Source: Streptosporangium subroseum
GTDB lineage: Bacteria; Actinomycetota; Actinomycetes; Streptosporangiales; Streptosporangiaceae
DNA: 64,000 nt
Reading direction: 5' to 3'
Assembly: GCF_900188345.1 (NCBI RefSeq)
Contig: NZ_FZOD01000008.1
Span: 62,001 to 126,000, forward strand
In this document: positions 23,860 to 31,623 of the stretch, piece after piece
How positions within the stretch are numbered: position 1 is the first letter of the stretch
Layout: every line of letters starts with the position of its first letter
Position numbers and translations under genes: made by a program
Notes under the pieces: generated by a model
What the model was told of the DNA's origin: nothing
The model's input: the letters and a program-made list of their open reading frames with translations, nothing else
Database searches by the model: none

Positions 23860-25695
23860 ATGGCACAGATCGTCGGCGGCGGAAGCCCGGTCAACGACGC
23901 CGAGCGACGGGTCATCGCACATCTGCGTGACAACGCCCCGGACGACTGGCTGCTGCTGCACAACATCGAGGTGCCACGTGGCGACGACAGCTTCGAGGTC
24001 GATGTGATCGTCCTGACCGGTCACTCGCTCTGCGTCATCGACGTCAAGGGCACACGCGGCCGGATCGAGGTCTCGGGGACGCGCTGGTTCCCCTCCCGGC
24101 GGGACGCGTTCGGATCTCCGGTGGCCAAACTCCGTGGCAACGGGCGTGCGCTCAAGGGCCTGCTCATGCAGAAACGCCGCGAGCTGGAGCGGGTCTACGT
24201 CGACAGCGTCGTCGTGCTGACCGGCATCGACGCGGAGCTGGTCGATCCGGCCGGTCGTGACTCGCGGCACGTCACCGATCTACCCCACCTGATCGGCATG
24301 CTGAGCGACGTCTCCCGGGTCAGGCGCGGCTACACCCCGGACACCAAGCCGTACGGAACCGCGATCATCGAAGCGTTGAACGGCAGCGTGCGACGGTCCA
24401 CCACGCCGCCGCGGTTCGGCAGCTGGGAGGTGGAGGAACAACTCGGCGGGGACAACCGGGTCACCGAGTATCGGGCGATCAACGCGACGGTCCCGGAGAG
24501 CGAGACGGTCCTGCTGCGCGTCTACCGTGCCGACCCGCTGGCCCAGGAAGAGCCACGCGCGGCCGAGCGGCGACTGATCGCCAACTCCTACCAGTCCCTC
24601 ACCAGGATTCCCCCCCACCCGTGCGTGGTGCGTTCCCGCGACTTCTTCGCGATCGACGACGAGAGCCGGTTCGTACTGGTCCTCGACGACGTGCACGGCC
24701 AGGCGCTGCACCTGCACCTCACCGCCTCCCCGCAGACGCTTTCCACCGCGGCCAGGCTCGATGTGGTGGAGGACGTGCTGCTGGGCCTGACCCATGTCCA
24801 CGCCAACAACGTGATCCATAGGGCGCTCAGTCCCGCCTGCATCCTCGTCACCGAGGAAGGCCGGGCGATGCTGACCGGGTTCGACTACGCCAAGCCGGGC
24901 CCTCGCGTGCACACCGTGGCCAACGAGCTGCCCAACGTCCTCGACACCCACTACGCGGCCCCCGAATGCCAGGCCATGCCCGAACGGATGACCACCGCCT
25001 CCGACGTGTACGCGGCCGGGGTGATCGCCTTCCAGCTGCTGACCGGCCGTCTTCCCTCGGGTTCCGAGGCCGGGTCCGTCAGCGTCGACGCGCCCGCCGA
25101 GATCATGGACCTGCTGCGGCGCATGCGCGACCCTCTGCCGGCCAGGCGCCCCGGCGCGGCAGAGGCGCTTGACGACCTGCGGCGGGCGCGGCGGCGGCGC
25201 GGGCCGGACTTCCGCGAGCCGGAGGGCCATGTCCCGGGCGCCCTCGTGCGGAACGGCTCCGCACCCGGCGGCCCCGCACCTGCCGGCCACCCGTCCAACA
25301 GCCCCGTACTCGACGGCCGCACGTCCAACGATCCCGTATCTGACGGCCGCATGCCCGGCAACCTCGTACCCGGCGGCTCCGCGCCCGACGGTCGCACGCC
25401 CGGCGGCCCTGCGCACGACGTCCGGCCCCTCAACGGTCCCGCGCAGAACGGCCGGACACCCGGCAGGCCCGCACCCGGCAGCCGCATGCCCGGCAACCCC
25501 GCACCCGGCGGCCCCACGTTCAACGGCCCCGCACCCGACGGTCACGCGCTCAGCGGCCCCGCACCCGACGGTCACGCGCTCAGCGGCCCTGCGTTCGACG
25601 GCCCCGCGGACGGCGGTGGCGTGCCGGGACGGGAGCCGATGCTCTTCGAGAGGCTCCGGGAAAGATTCCGCCGTATGTCCGGCAGGCAGCCGTGA
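23860..25695 (+). CDS. NERD nuclease-like domain fused to a pseudokinase
   Basis: A 611-residue cytosolic protein. Residues 10-130 are a NERD domain with a PD-(D/E)xK-like core: acidic E46/D48 in SFEVDVIV and D61-V-K63. Residues 185-450 are a Ser/Thr kinase fold, but each catalytic site is changed: the ATP-binding Lys is Arg (LLRVY, 220), HRD is HRA (320-322), the following Asn is Cys (HRALSPAC) and DFG is GFD (340-342). APE and the DVYAAGVIAFQLLTGRLP helix remain, so the fold is probably intact but inactive. Residues 455-590 are a Gly/Pro-rich repeat tail. NERD-kinase fusions include PglW of phage-defence systems; this one is shorter and has no pgl neighbours. GAAGGG is the only upstream ribosome-like site. 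Confidence 0.88.
   Translation: MAQIVGGGSPVNDAERRVIAHLRDNAPDDWLLLHNIEVPRGDDSFEVDVIVLTGHSLCVIDVKGTRGRIEVSGTRWFPSRRDAFGSPVAKLRGNGRALKGLLMQKRRELERVYVDSVVVLTGIDAELVDPAGRDSRHVTDLPHLIGMLSDVSRVRRGYTPDTKPYGTAIIEALNGSVRRSTTPPRFGSWEVEEQLGGDNRVTEYRAINATVPESETVLLRVYRADPLAQEEPRAAERRLIANSYQSLTRIPPHPCVVRSRDFFAIDDESRFVLVLDDVHGQALHLHLTASPQTLSTAARLDVVEDVLLGLTHVHANNVIHRALSPACILVTEEGRAMLTGFDYAKPGPRVHTVANELPNVLDTHYAAPECQAMPERMTTASDVYAAGVIAFQLLTGRLPSGSEAGSVSVDAPAEIMDLLRRMRDPLPARRPGAAEALDDLRRARRRRGPDFREPEGHVPGALVRNGSAPGGPAPAGHPSNSPVLDGRTSNDPVSDGRMPGNLVPGGSAPDGRTPGGPAHDVRPLNGPAQNGRTPGRPAPGSRMPGNPAPGGPTFNGPAPDGHALSGPAPDGHALSGPAFDGPADGGGVPGREPMLFERLRERFRRMSGRQP
25531..25590 (+). repeat. 30-bp direct repeat in the NERD protein tail
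   Basis: Segments 25531-25560 and 25561-25590 differ at one base and encode APDGHALSGP twice. They are the best-conserved part of a longer degenerate Gly/Pro array from about 25250 to 25620. Confidence 0.9.
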
Positions 25696-25770
25696 AGGCG
25701 AGGTTCACGGGCGACGGGCGGCCCTGCTCGCCGGCGAGCAGAGCTGAGGGCCGTACTCGCCGGGAGCGGG

Positions 25771-25926
25771 TCAGTTGTGGGTCCGGCCTCCGCGGAAGCG
25801 GTTCATGAACTGGCGCAGTTTCTGCTGGTTGCGCGGGTCGCTGGCCATCGCCTTGGCCTTCTCCATGTTCCTGCGCCCAGCCGGGGTGCTCAGATAATGC
25901 CGGACCTTGTCGATGAGCGATGCCAT
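25771..25926 (-). CDS. Conserved-looking 51-residue protein
   Basis: MASLIDKVRHYLSTPAGRRN begins a 51-residue basic, helical protein ending RFRGGRTHN, rich in Met, Gln and Arg. GGAGG lies five bases before ATG, and codon use matches neighbouring genes, so it is very likely translated. Small proteins with an ...STP.GRR..E.A..MASDP.N... pattern occur widely in actinomycetes without known function. It lies alone between the NERD gene and the lipid-kinase gene; 44 bp of AT-richer sequence precede it. Confidence 0.8.
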   Translation of the reverse strand: MASLIDKVRHYLSTPAGRRNMEKAKAMASDPRNQQKLRQFMNRFRGGRTHN

Positions 25927-26014
25927 GGTGTCCTCCATTTATTCGGAACGGACAACTACCCCTGAGCATGCACTCCAATCAAGACCATTAACCGGGGGCT
26001 GCGCGCAAACCCGC

Positions 26015-26953
26015 TCAGGAGTCGACAAAATCGGCCGGGACCATCACCCGCAGGCCGTTGGGGACGGTCCGAATGGTGATGGGAGTCATCAGGCGGACCT
26101 CTCCGTCGACGTCGGCGGTCATCGGGGGGTCGGTCTCCAGGTGCATTTCCCGGCCCATGACAAAGGGACCGCCCGCGAGGCTGCGCCAGCGGCCGGTGGT
26201 GGCGCGGATCAGCGTCTCCAGCAGCAGGCGCAGGCGCTTGCCCGAGCCGAGCTGGTAGGCGACCAGCCGGCCGTTGTCGATGCTGATGTCCTTGGCGACC
26301 TGCCAGCCTCCGTGGAAGCGTCCGTTGGCGATGTTGAGCTGGTGGGTGAGCAGCTCGTGGCGGCGGCCGTCCACGGTGAGGAAGGCGCGGAACGGCTGGT
26401 GGCCCGGAAGGATCGTCAGGGCGGTGAGCGGGTAGGCGGCGCGGCCGAGGACGCGCTTCAGCCCGGGTCTGACCTTGCCCGCCACCTCGACGGAGACCCC
26501 GAAGCTGGCCAGGTTGGCGAACTCCCGGCCGCCGGCGACCCCCAGGTCGATGTCGGCCACCTTGCCGATGCGGAACACCCGGATCGCCCCCTGCAGGTCG
26601 AGCGGGATGCCGAGGCTGCGGGCGAAGTTGTTGGTGGTGCCCAGCGGCAGCACGCCGAGGGCGACGTCGCGGTGGGCGACGTGCTTGACCGCGGCGCTGA
26701 GCGTGCCGTCGCCGCCGCCCACGACGAGCAGGTCGGGCTTGGCCTCCAGGGCCGCCTCCAGCGTGTCTCGCAGGCGCTTGGGATCGTCCACGGGGAACAG
26801 GCTGATCGGCTCGAAGCCCTCGGCCCTGAGCATGGCGATCGCCTCGGAGTAGCGGTGGCGGCCACGGCGAGAGCGCGTGTTGACGACCACGCAGACTCTG
26901 CCCTCGGTCCTGATGGCCTCGGTGTGTCCTGCCTTGCTTCGAAGCTCTCCCAC
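26015..26953 (-). CDS. Diacylglycerol kinase-family lipid kinase
   Basis: A 312-residue protein of the DAGK/YegS/BmrU family, which phosphorylates diacylglycerol or related lipids at the membrane. The nucleotide-binding GGGDGTL motif lies near residue 84 and the following LGVLPLGTTNNFARSLGIP is conserved; the C-terminal beta-sandwich (DISIDNGRLVAYQL ... TADVDGEVRLMTP) is complete. The start is GTG 26953, with a weak AGGGGC upstream. Transcribed away from the M6 protease gene's end, which has a strong hairpin between. Lipid substrate unknown: phosphatidic acid recycling is the likely role. Confidence 0.92.
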   Translation of the reverse strand: MGELRSKAGHTEAIRTEGRVCVVVNTRSRRGRHRYSEAIAMLRAEGFEPISLFPVDDPKRLRDTLEAALEAKPDLLVVGGGDGTLSAAVKHVAHRDVALGVLPLGTTNNFARSLGIPLDLQGAIRVFRIGKVADIDLGVAGGREFANLASFGVSVEVAGKVRPGLKRVLGRAAYPLTALTILPGHQPFRAFLTVDGRRHELLTHQLNIANGRFHGGWQVAKDISIDNGRLVAYQLGSGKRLRLLLETLIRATTGRWRSLAGGPFVMGREMHLETDPPMTADVDGEVRLMTPITIRTVPNGLRVMVPADFVDS

Positions 26954-26994
26954 ACTGCCCCTATTCGATCGGGTGATTGCCCGTTCAAATCGTA

Positions 26995-27023
26995 GGGCCC
27001 CGCCGTGGGTGACGGCGGGGCCC
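26995..27023 (-). terminator. Hairpin terminator of the M6 protease gene
   Basis: Perfect 12-bp arms (GGGCCCCGCCGT at 26995-27006, complement 27012-27023), five-base loop, starting 19 bp after the protease stop codon. Confidence 0.85.
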
Positions 27024-27041
27024 GTGTGGAGCGATCGAGGC

Positions 27042-29822
27042 TTACTTCTTGGGCGGGGTCACCTGAATGAGCGCGCCGAGGTCACCGGGGAGCGGGGTGA
27101 GAAGCTTGAGCTTCACGCCCAGCGCCTTGCCCTCGTCGCCGGGGTTGCCCGAGCCGAGGACGTGGCCGTTGCCCATGTCGAGGCCGTACAGCTCGGTGGC
27201 GGGGCTGCCGTCGGGGTTGACGACCCGCGTGCTGTACGGCTGGTCGCCCTTGGAGGGGACGACCACCGAGGCGTCGAAGTCACGGTAGAACAGGCTGCCG
27301 TCGCGCGACTCGAAGCCGGGGTACCAGGTCTTGGCGTCGGTGAACTCCGGGACGCCCTTCAACGCGGGCACCTTGGTGCAGTACTCGCTGAAGGGCTCGC
27401 CCGGCCCCTCGAAGCACTCGGTGAAGGGGTAGGTCTTGTCGAAGGAGAACGCCGCGTTCGAGGTCTGCACGCGACCCTGCATGTTCTTGAGCGTCGTGGT
27501 GTCCTTCTCCGCTGCCTTTCCGGTCCGTCGCAGCGGGTCGAAGTGGGAGTCGACGAGGATCAGGCTGCCCTTGGAGCCGATGCTGGGCGCCAGTTCCAGG
27601 TTGTTGGACACCGAGTTGTTGCTGTAGTTCGAGTCGCGGAACCAGACGAGCATGCCGGGGGCGTTGTACTTGACCTTCTCCACCTTCCACGCGCCCTCAC
27701 GCGAGTAGTCGGTGCTGTAGGTGTACTGCAGGCCCTTGTCGAACCCGTCGAAGTTACGCCACTCGGCCAGATAGAAGCGGGAGACCTCCCGCTTGCCGTC
27801 GTTGACGACCCAGCCCTGGCCGTGGGTGCCGTTGAAGCTGCCGCCGGTGGCCGTCCAGCCGGTGGCGCCGCTCTCGAGGTCGTCGCTCCAGACGGTCTGG
27901 GTGCCGTTGGTGAGCGCGAAGTCGTCGACGTGCCAGCCGCGCGGGGTGAAGGCCGCGTCGGTGTTGTAGGTCAGGCGCAGCTTGACGGTCTTGCCGGCGA
28001 AGGGGGCGAGGTCGACGTAGTCGTGCCGCCAGCCGTCGGTGTTGCCGGTGAGACCGTACTTCTTGCCACCGAACGCGGCGAGGTTCTTGTTGGGGTCGGT
28101 GTAGTCGTCGTCGGTGGAGACCAGGGCGCCGCCCTCGGTGTAGACCTTCTGCTGGGTCCAGGTGGTGCCACCGTCAGTGGAGATCTCGACGAAGCCGAAG
28201 TCCCAGTCCTCCTCGATCTCGTAGTTGTTCCAGAGCCAGAACTTCACGTCGGTTCCGGCGGGCACCGGGACGTCGCGGGTGATCTTGGAGTTGGCCCACT
28301 CCTGGTCGAAGTTGGACCAGAGCGTCTTGGTGCCGCTGTGCGGCTCGACCATCGTGACCGGGGGGCTGGCCACGTTGACCCGGATGCCGTCCTCGGTGAG
28401 CTTGGGCGTGCGCGAGGCCTGGCCGACCAGCACCGTACTGGCGCGGTCACCGGGGTTGAAGACCTTGGGGTTGGCCCAGCCGAGGATCCACTTGTCCCAG
28501 ATGCCCATGTGGGTGGGCATCGACTGGAAGATCGGGCCGCTGTGCGAGCCGCTGGACATCAGGTCCCAGAAGTCGACGGCCGAGGAGGCCGCGCCCGAGG
28601 TGTCGTAGAGGTCCGGCAGGCCGAGGTCGTGACCGTACTCGTGGGCGAAGACGCCGACGCCGGAGTCCTCGGGCTGCACGATGTAGTTGGAGATCTTCAC
28701 GTTCTTGCCGGGCACCTGGTAGCCACCGGCCACCGCGCTGGAGTGAGCCCAGATCGCGTAGGTGCCCTGGGCGCCGCCGTCGGAGGACTTGTCCTTGCCC
28801 GCGTGGACCAGGACGAGGTGGTCGACCACGCCGTCGGGCTCGGCGAAGTTCCCGTCGCCGTCGGCGTCGCCGACGTCCTCGAGGTCGTAGTCGGCCCACG
28901 GGAAGTTCGGGTCGGAGGCGGCCAGGGCGTTGACCGTGTCGATGGCGAGCTGGCCGGCCCCGAGCTTGTTGCTCGGGTGACCGCTCATGTCCTGCACCAC
29001 CTGGCCGCAGGCGCGCGCGCCGTAGTAGGCCTCGGAGTGCGGCACCTTGATCCACGGGCTTGCCTGCCCGGTGACCGTGTAGGCGCCCTTGGACATCTCC
29101 TCATACATGTTCTTCATGGTCTGGCCGGAGATGTCGATGCCCTTGCGGCCGTCCCGGGGGTCGGTCAGGTCGGGGCGGACGCGCTGGGTGATGCCCGTCT
29201 TGGTGTAGAGCATCTTGTTGAAGTGGTCGGGACTGAAGTCCGGCACCCAGAAGCTGTTGTTGTCCTTGTGGGACAGCTTGGCCGGGTCAACGATCTTGTT
29301 GTGCAGCGGGCCGTTGAGCAGCGTGCCCGGCGGCTCGGTGACGCACTCGGCCGGGTCCTCGCTGGTCACGCTCGCCGGGCGGGAGAAACCGGAGAAGTCG
29401 TCGTTGGCCTTGTCGTTGAACTCCACCAGCAGGGTGAGGAGCTTGGCCGTCTTGGCCGTCTTCGCCTTCTTGAAGAGGAAGTCGGCGGGGTTGAGCTTCG
29501 TCCTGATCGCTTCGCGCTCGCGGGAGGCCAGCACCCGTGCGGCGACGGGGTTGCCCCCGGAGTACTTCTGGTCGAACTTCTTGGCCGCGCTGATCTTGCG
29601 TGCCCTGGACGACGGCACGGCCGGATCGTCGATCTCCGGCTCGTCCCTCGGCGGCGCGTAGTTGATGTAGTAGTCGGCCGCGGTGGGCTGATACCGCGCG
29701 ACCGAGGTGTCGCTCTCCGCGGACGCCCCGCCCACCGCCAGCCCCGCAACGGCCAGGCCAAGCACGGGCACCATCGTGAGAAGGCGTCTGCGCGCGCCTC
29801 CACTACTGACTCTGCTGGACAA
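27042..29822 (-). CDS. Secreted M6-family (immune inhibitor A-like) metalloprotease
   Basis: A 926-residue extracellular zinc protease. Signal peptide: RRRLLTMVPVLGLAVAGLAVGGASA. A propeptide (to about 130) precedes the catalytic domain with zinc motif HEYGHDLGLPDLYD at about residue 391 and Met-turn WDLMSSGSHSG. Two jelly-roll/MAM-like regions follow (WLWNNYEIEEDWDFGFVEISTDGGTTW; YVDLAPFAGKTVKLRLTYNTD), as in InhA, then a C-terminal domain ending LIQVTPPKK. The start is TTG 29822 with AGGGG five bases upstream; the nearby ATG is out of frame. It degrades extracellular proteins, and is likely a nutrient-scavenging enzyme in a soil mycelium. It is monocistronic, with an AT-rich promoter region. 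Confidence 0.93.
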   Translation of the reverse strand: MSSRVSSGGARRRLLTMVPVLGLAVAGLAVGGASAESDTSVARYQPTAADYYINYAPPRDEPEIDDPAVPSSRARKISAAKKFDQKYSGGNPVAARVLASREREAIRTKLNPADFLFKKAKTAKTAKLLTLLVEFNDKANDDFSGFSRPASVTSEDPAECVTEPPGTLLNGPLHNKIVDPAKLSHKDNNSFWVPDFSPDHFNKMLYTKTGITQRVRPDLTDPRDGRKGIDISGQTMKNMYEEMSKGAYTVTGQASPWIKVPHSEAYYGARACGQVVQDMSGHPSNKLGAGQLAIDTVNALAASDPNFPWADYDLEDVGDADGDGNFAEPDGVVDHLVLVHAGKDKSSDGGAQGTYAIWAHSSAVAGGYQVPGKNVKISNYIVQPEDSGVGVFAHEYGHDLGLPDLYDTSGAASSAVDFWDLMSSGSHSGPIFQSMPTHMGIWDKWILGWANPKVFNPGDRASTVLVGQASRTPKLTEDGIRVNVASPPVTMVEPHSGTKTLWSNFDQEWANSKITRDVPVPAGTDVKFWLWNNYEIEEDWDFGFVEISTDGGTTWTQQKVYTEGGALVSTDDDYTDPNKNLAAFGGKKYGLTGNTDGWRHDYVDLAPFAGKTVKLRLTYNTDAAFTPRGWHVDDFALTNGTQTVWSDDLESGATGWTATGGSFNGTHGQGWVVNDGKREVSRFYLAEWRNFDGFDKGLQYTYSTDYSREGAWKVEKVKYNAPGMLVWFRDSNYSNNSVSNNLELAPSIGSKGSLILVDSHFDPLRRTGKAAEKDTTTLKNMQGRVQTSNAAFSFDKTYPFTECFEGPGEPFSEYCTKVPALKGVPEFTDAKTWYPGFESRDGSLFYRDFDASVVVPSKGDQPYSTRVVNPDGSPATELYGLDMGNGHVLGSGNPGDEGKALGVKLKLLTPLPGDLGALIQVTPPKK

Positions 29823-30150
29823 CGCATCCCCTCCCTGCCCCGGGTTCGCCGGGCGCGGACATCCTCGGCGCGCCGGATGAGCGTGCCGAGCGGGAGGTTA
29901 GACGAGAAGGTAAAGCGACAGTAAAAACGCCAAATGATGTTGCAAAACTGTAATCATTACCGTCTGTCAGAAAACGATGACGATTTCCATTGCAATTTCG
30001 CCTGTCACCGCTTTACAGCAGGTCAGCACGTTGATCACGTCCCGCCGGATCGACGGGGCGTCTCCGGGACCGCGAAACGGCCCGAACTCATGGGGTGAAA
30101 CGGACGGTAAACAATCACGAGTTTGCGGGCGCGGGCCGTACAGTCCGCTT
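29823..30150. other. Divergent intergenic region with AT-rich core
   Basis: Bases 29905-30000 are strongly AT-rich (GTAAAGCGACAGTAAAAACG and TGCAAAACTGTAATCATTAC) compared with the rest of the window. It probably holds the protease promoter; no conserved -35/-10 pair is clear. No gene seen. Confidence 0.55.
30139..30144 (+). promoter_or_regulatory. -10-like TACAGT, leaderless arrangement
   Basis: TACAGT ends six bases before GTG 30151 of the FAD-linked oxidase; no ribosome site is present. Confidence 0.5.
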
Positions 30151-31512
30151 GTGACTGCTATCGCCGAACTTGTCGCTGCCCTCGCCCCCGGGAAGGTGGT
30201 GACCGACCCCGATGTGGCCGACTCCTACGCCCGGGACCGGACCTTCCTCGAACCCGGCAAGCCCCTGGCCGTCGTACTGGCGGAGACCAGAGACGACGTG
30301 GTCGCCGTCCTCAGATGGGCGACCGAGCACCGGGTGCCCGTGGTCCCGAGGGGCGCCGGGACCGGGCTGGCGGGCGGGGCGACCGCGATCGAGGGATGCG
30401 TCGTGCTGGCGCTGCACAAGATGACGGCCATCACGGAACTCTCACCCGCCGACGAGATCGCCGTGGTGGAGCCCGGCGTCATCACCGCCGACCTGGATCG
30501 GGCCGCCCGTGAGCATGGGCTGATGTACGCCCCCGACCCCTCCTCCTACGAGATCTCCACGATCGGCGGCAACCTGGCCACCAACGCGGGCGGGCTGCGG
30601 TGCGTGAAGTACGGCGTGACCCGCGACTCGGCGCTGGGCCTGGAGGTCGTGCTCGCCGACGGGCGGGTGCTGAACACCGGCAGGCGCACCGTCAAGGGCG
30701 TGACGGGTTACGACCTGACCGGGCTTTTTGTCGGATCCGAGGGAACCCTCGGGGTGATCACGGCGGCCACCGTACGGCTGCGCCGGGCGCCGTCGGTCTA
30801 TCCGGCGACGATCGCGGCGGAGTTCGGCTCCCCCAGGGACGCCGCCGCGGCGGTCGCCGCGATCATCGCGGCCGGGTGTCAGCCGTCGCTGCTGGAGATG
30901 CTCGACCGCAACACGCTCAAGGCCATCGACGACTGGAGGAACATCGGGCTGGAGGCGTCCACCCGGGCGATGCTGATCGCCCAGTCGGACGCCGCGGACG
31001 CTCCGGCGGTCTCCGAGCGCATGTCGGAGCTGTGCACCGCGAACGGCGCCTCCTTCGTGGCGGTGTCGTCGTCCGTCCAGGAGGCCGAGGAGCTGATCGG
31101 GGTCCGCAGGATGGCCTACCAGGCCAAGGAGCGGCTGGGGAAGTGCCTGGTGGAGGACGTGTGCGTGCCCCGGTCCGCACTGCCGTACATGATCGAGAAG
31201 ATCGAGGCCATCGCGGCGAGACACGACGTGCTGATCGCCACGGTCGCCCACGCCGGCGACGGCAACCTGCACCCGGTCTTCATCTTCGACCACAACCTGG
31301 CCGAGCCGCCACCGAGCGTGTGGGCGGCGGCCGACGAGGTCTTCAGGGAGACCCTGGCGGCGGGGGGCACGCTCACCGGCGAGCACGGGGTCGGGCTGCT
31401 GAAGCAGCGCTGGCTCTCCCTTGAGGCCGGACCCACCGCCAAGGAGATCCACCACGGGATCAAACAGGTCTTCGACCCGCTCGGCATCCTCAACCCCGGC
31501 AAGGCCATCTGA
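30151..31512 (+). CDS. FAD-linked oxidase, GlcD/D-lactate dehydrogenase-like
   Basis: A 453-residue flavoenzyme of the FAD-binding 4/FAD-oxidase C family (VAO fold), which oxidises D-2-hydroxy acids such as D-lactate or glycolate. FAD-binding segment: VPVVPRGAGTGLAGGATAIEG and PDPSSYEISTIGGNLATNAGGLRCVKYG; the C-terminal substrate domain ends GTLTGEHGVGLLKQ...FDPLGILNPGKAI. A metal-binding His is in ATVAHAGDGNLHP. GTG 30151 is chosen because TACAGT lies six bases upstream and the family N-terminus begins here; the open frame upstream to 29977 has no similarity. No GlcE/GlcF partners are adjacent, so it may be a single-subunit enzyme. Confidence 0.93.
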   Translation: MTAIAELVAALAPGKVVTDPDVADSYARDRTFLEPGKPLAVVLAETRDDVVAVLRWATEHRVPVVPRGAGTGLAGGATAIEGCVVLALHKMTAITELSPADEIAVVEPGVITADLDRAAREHGLMYAPDPSSYEISTIGGNLATNAGGLRCVKYGVTRDSALGLEVVLADGRVLNTGRRTVKGVTGYDLTGLFVGSEGTLGVITAATVRLRRAPSVYPATIAAEFGSPRDAAAAVAAIIAAGCQPSLLEMLDRNTLKAIDDWRNIGLEASTRAMLIAQSDAADAPAVSERMSELCTANGASFVAVSSSVQEAEELIGVRRMAYQAKERLGKCLVEDVCVPRSALPYMIEKIEAIAARHDVLIATVAHAGDGNLHPVFIFDHNLAEPPPSVWAAADEVFRETLAAGGTLTGEHGVGLLKQRWLSLEAGPTAKEIHHGIKQVFDPLGILNPGKAI

Positions 31513-31623
31513 CCCGCCTCTCGCGAAGGGCGGCGAATATTCGCAGATCATTCGCATCTCCACACACACTGGTAGCGTTCTGCACCACATAAACCATTTT
31601 TTTAGGTTTTGTCGGGGGGCATT

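Noticed and set aside
23860..25695. PglW of a complete Pgl phage-defence system
   Set aside because: The protein is about 611 residues, its kinase is inactivated, and no PglX, PglY or PglZ-like genes are in the window.
26877..29924. Very long plus-strand open frame opposite the M6 protease
   Set aside because: A typical high-GC antisense shadow: the minus-strand product has signal peptide, HEYGH and Met-turn, the plus product has none.
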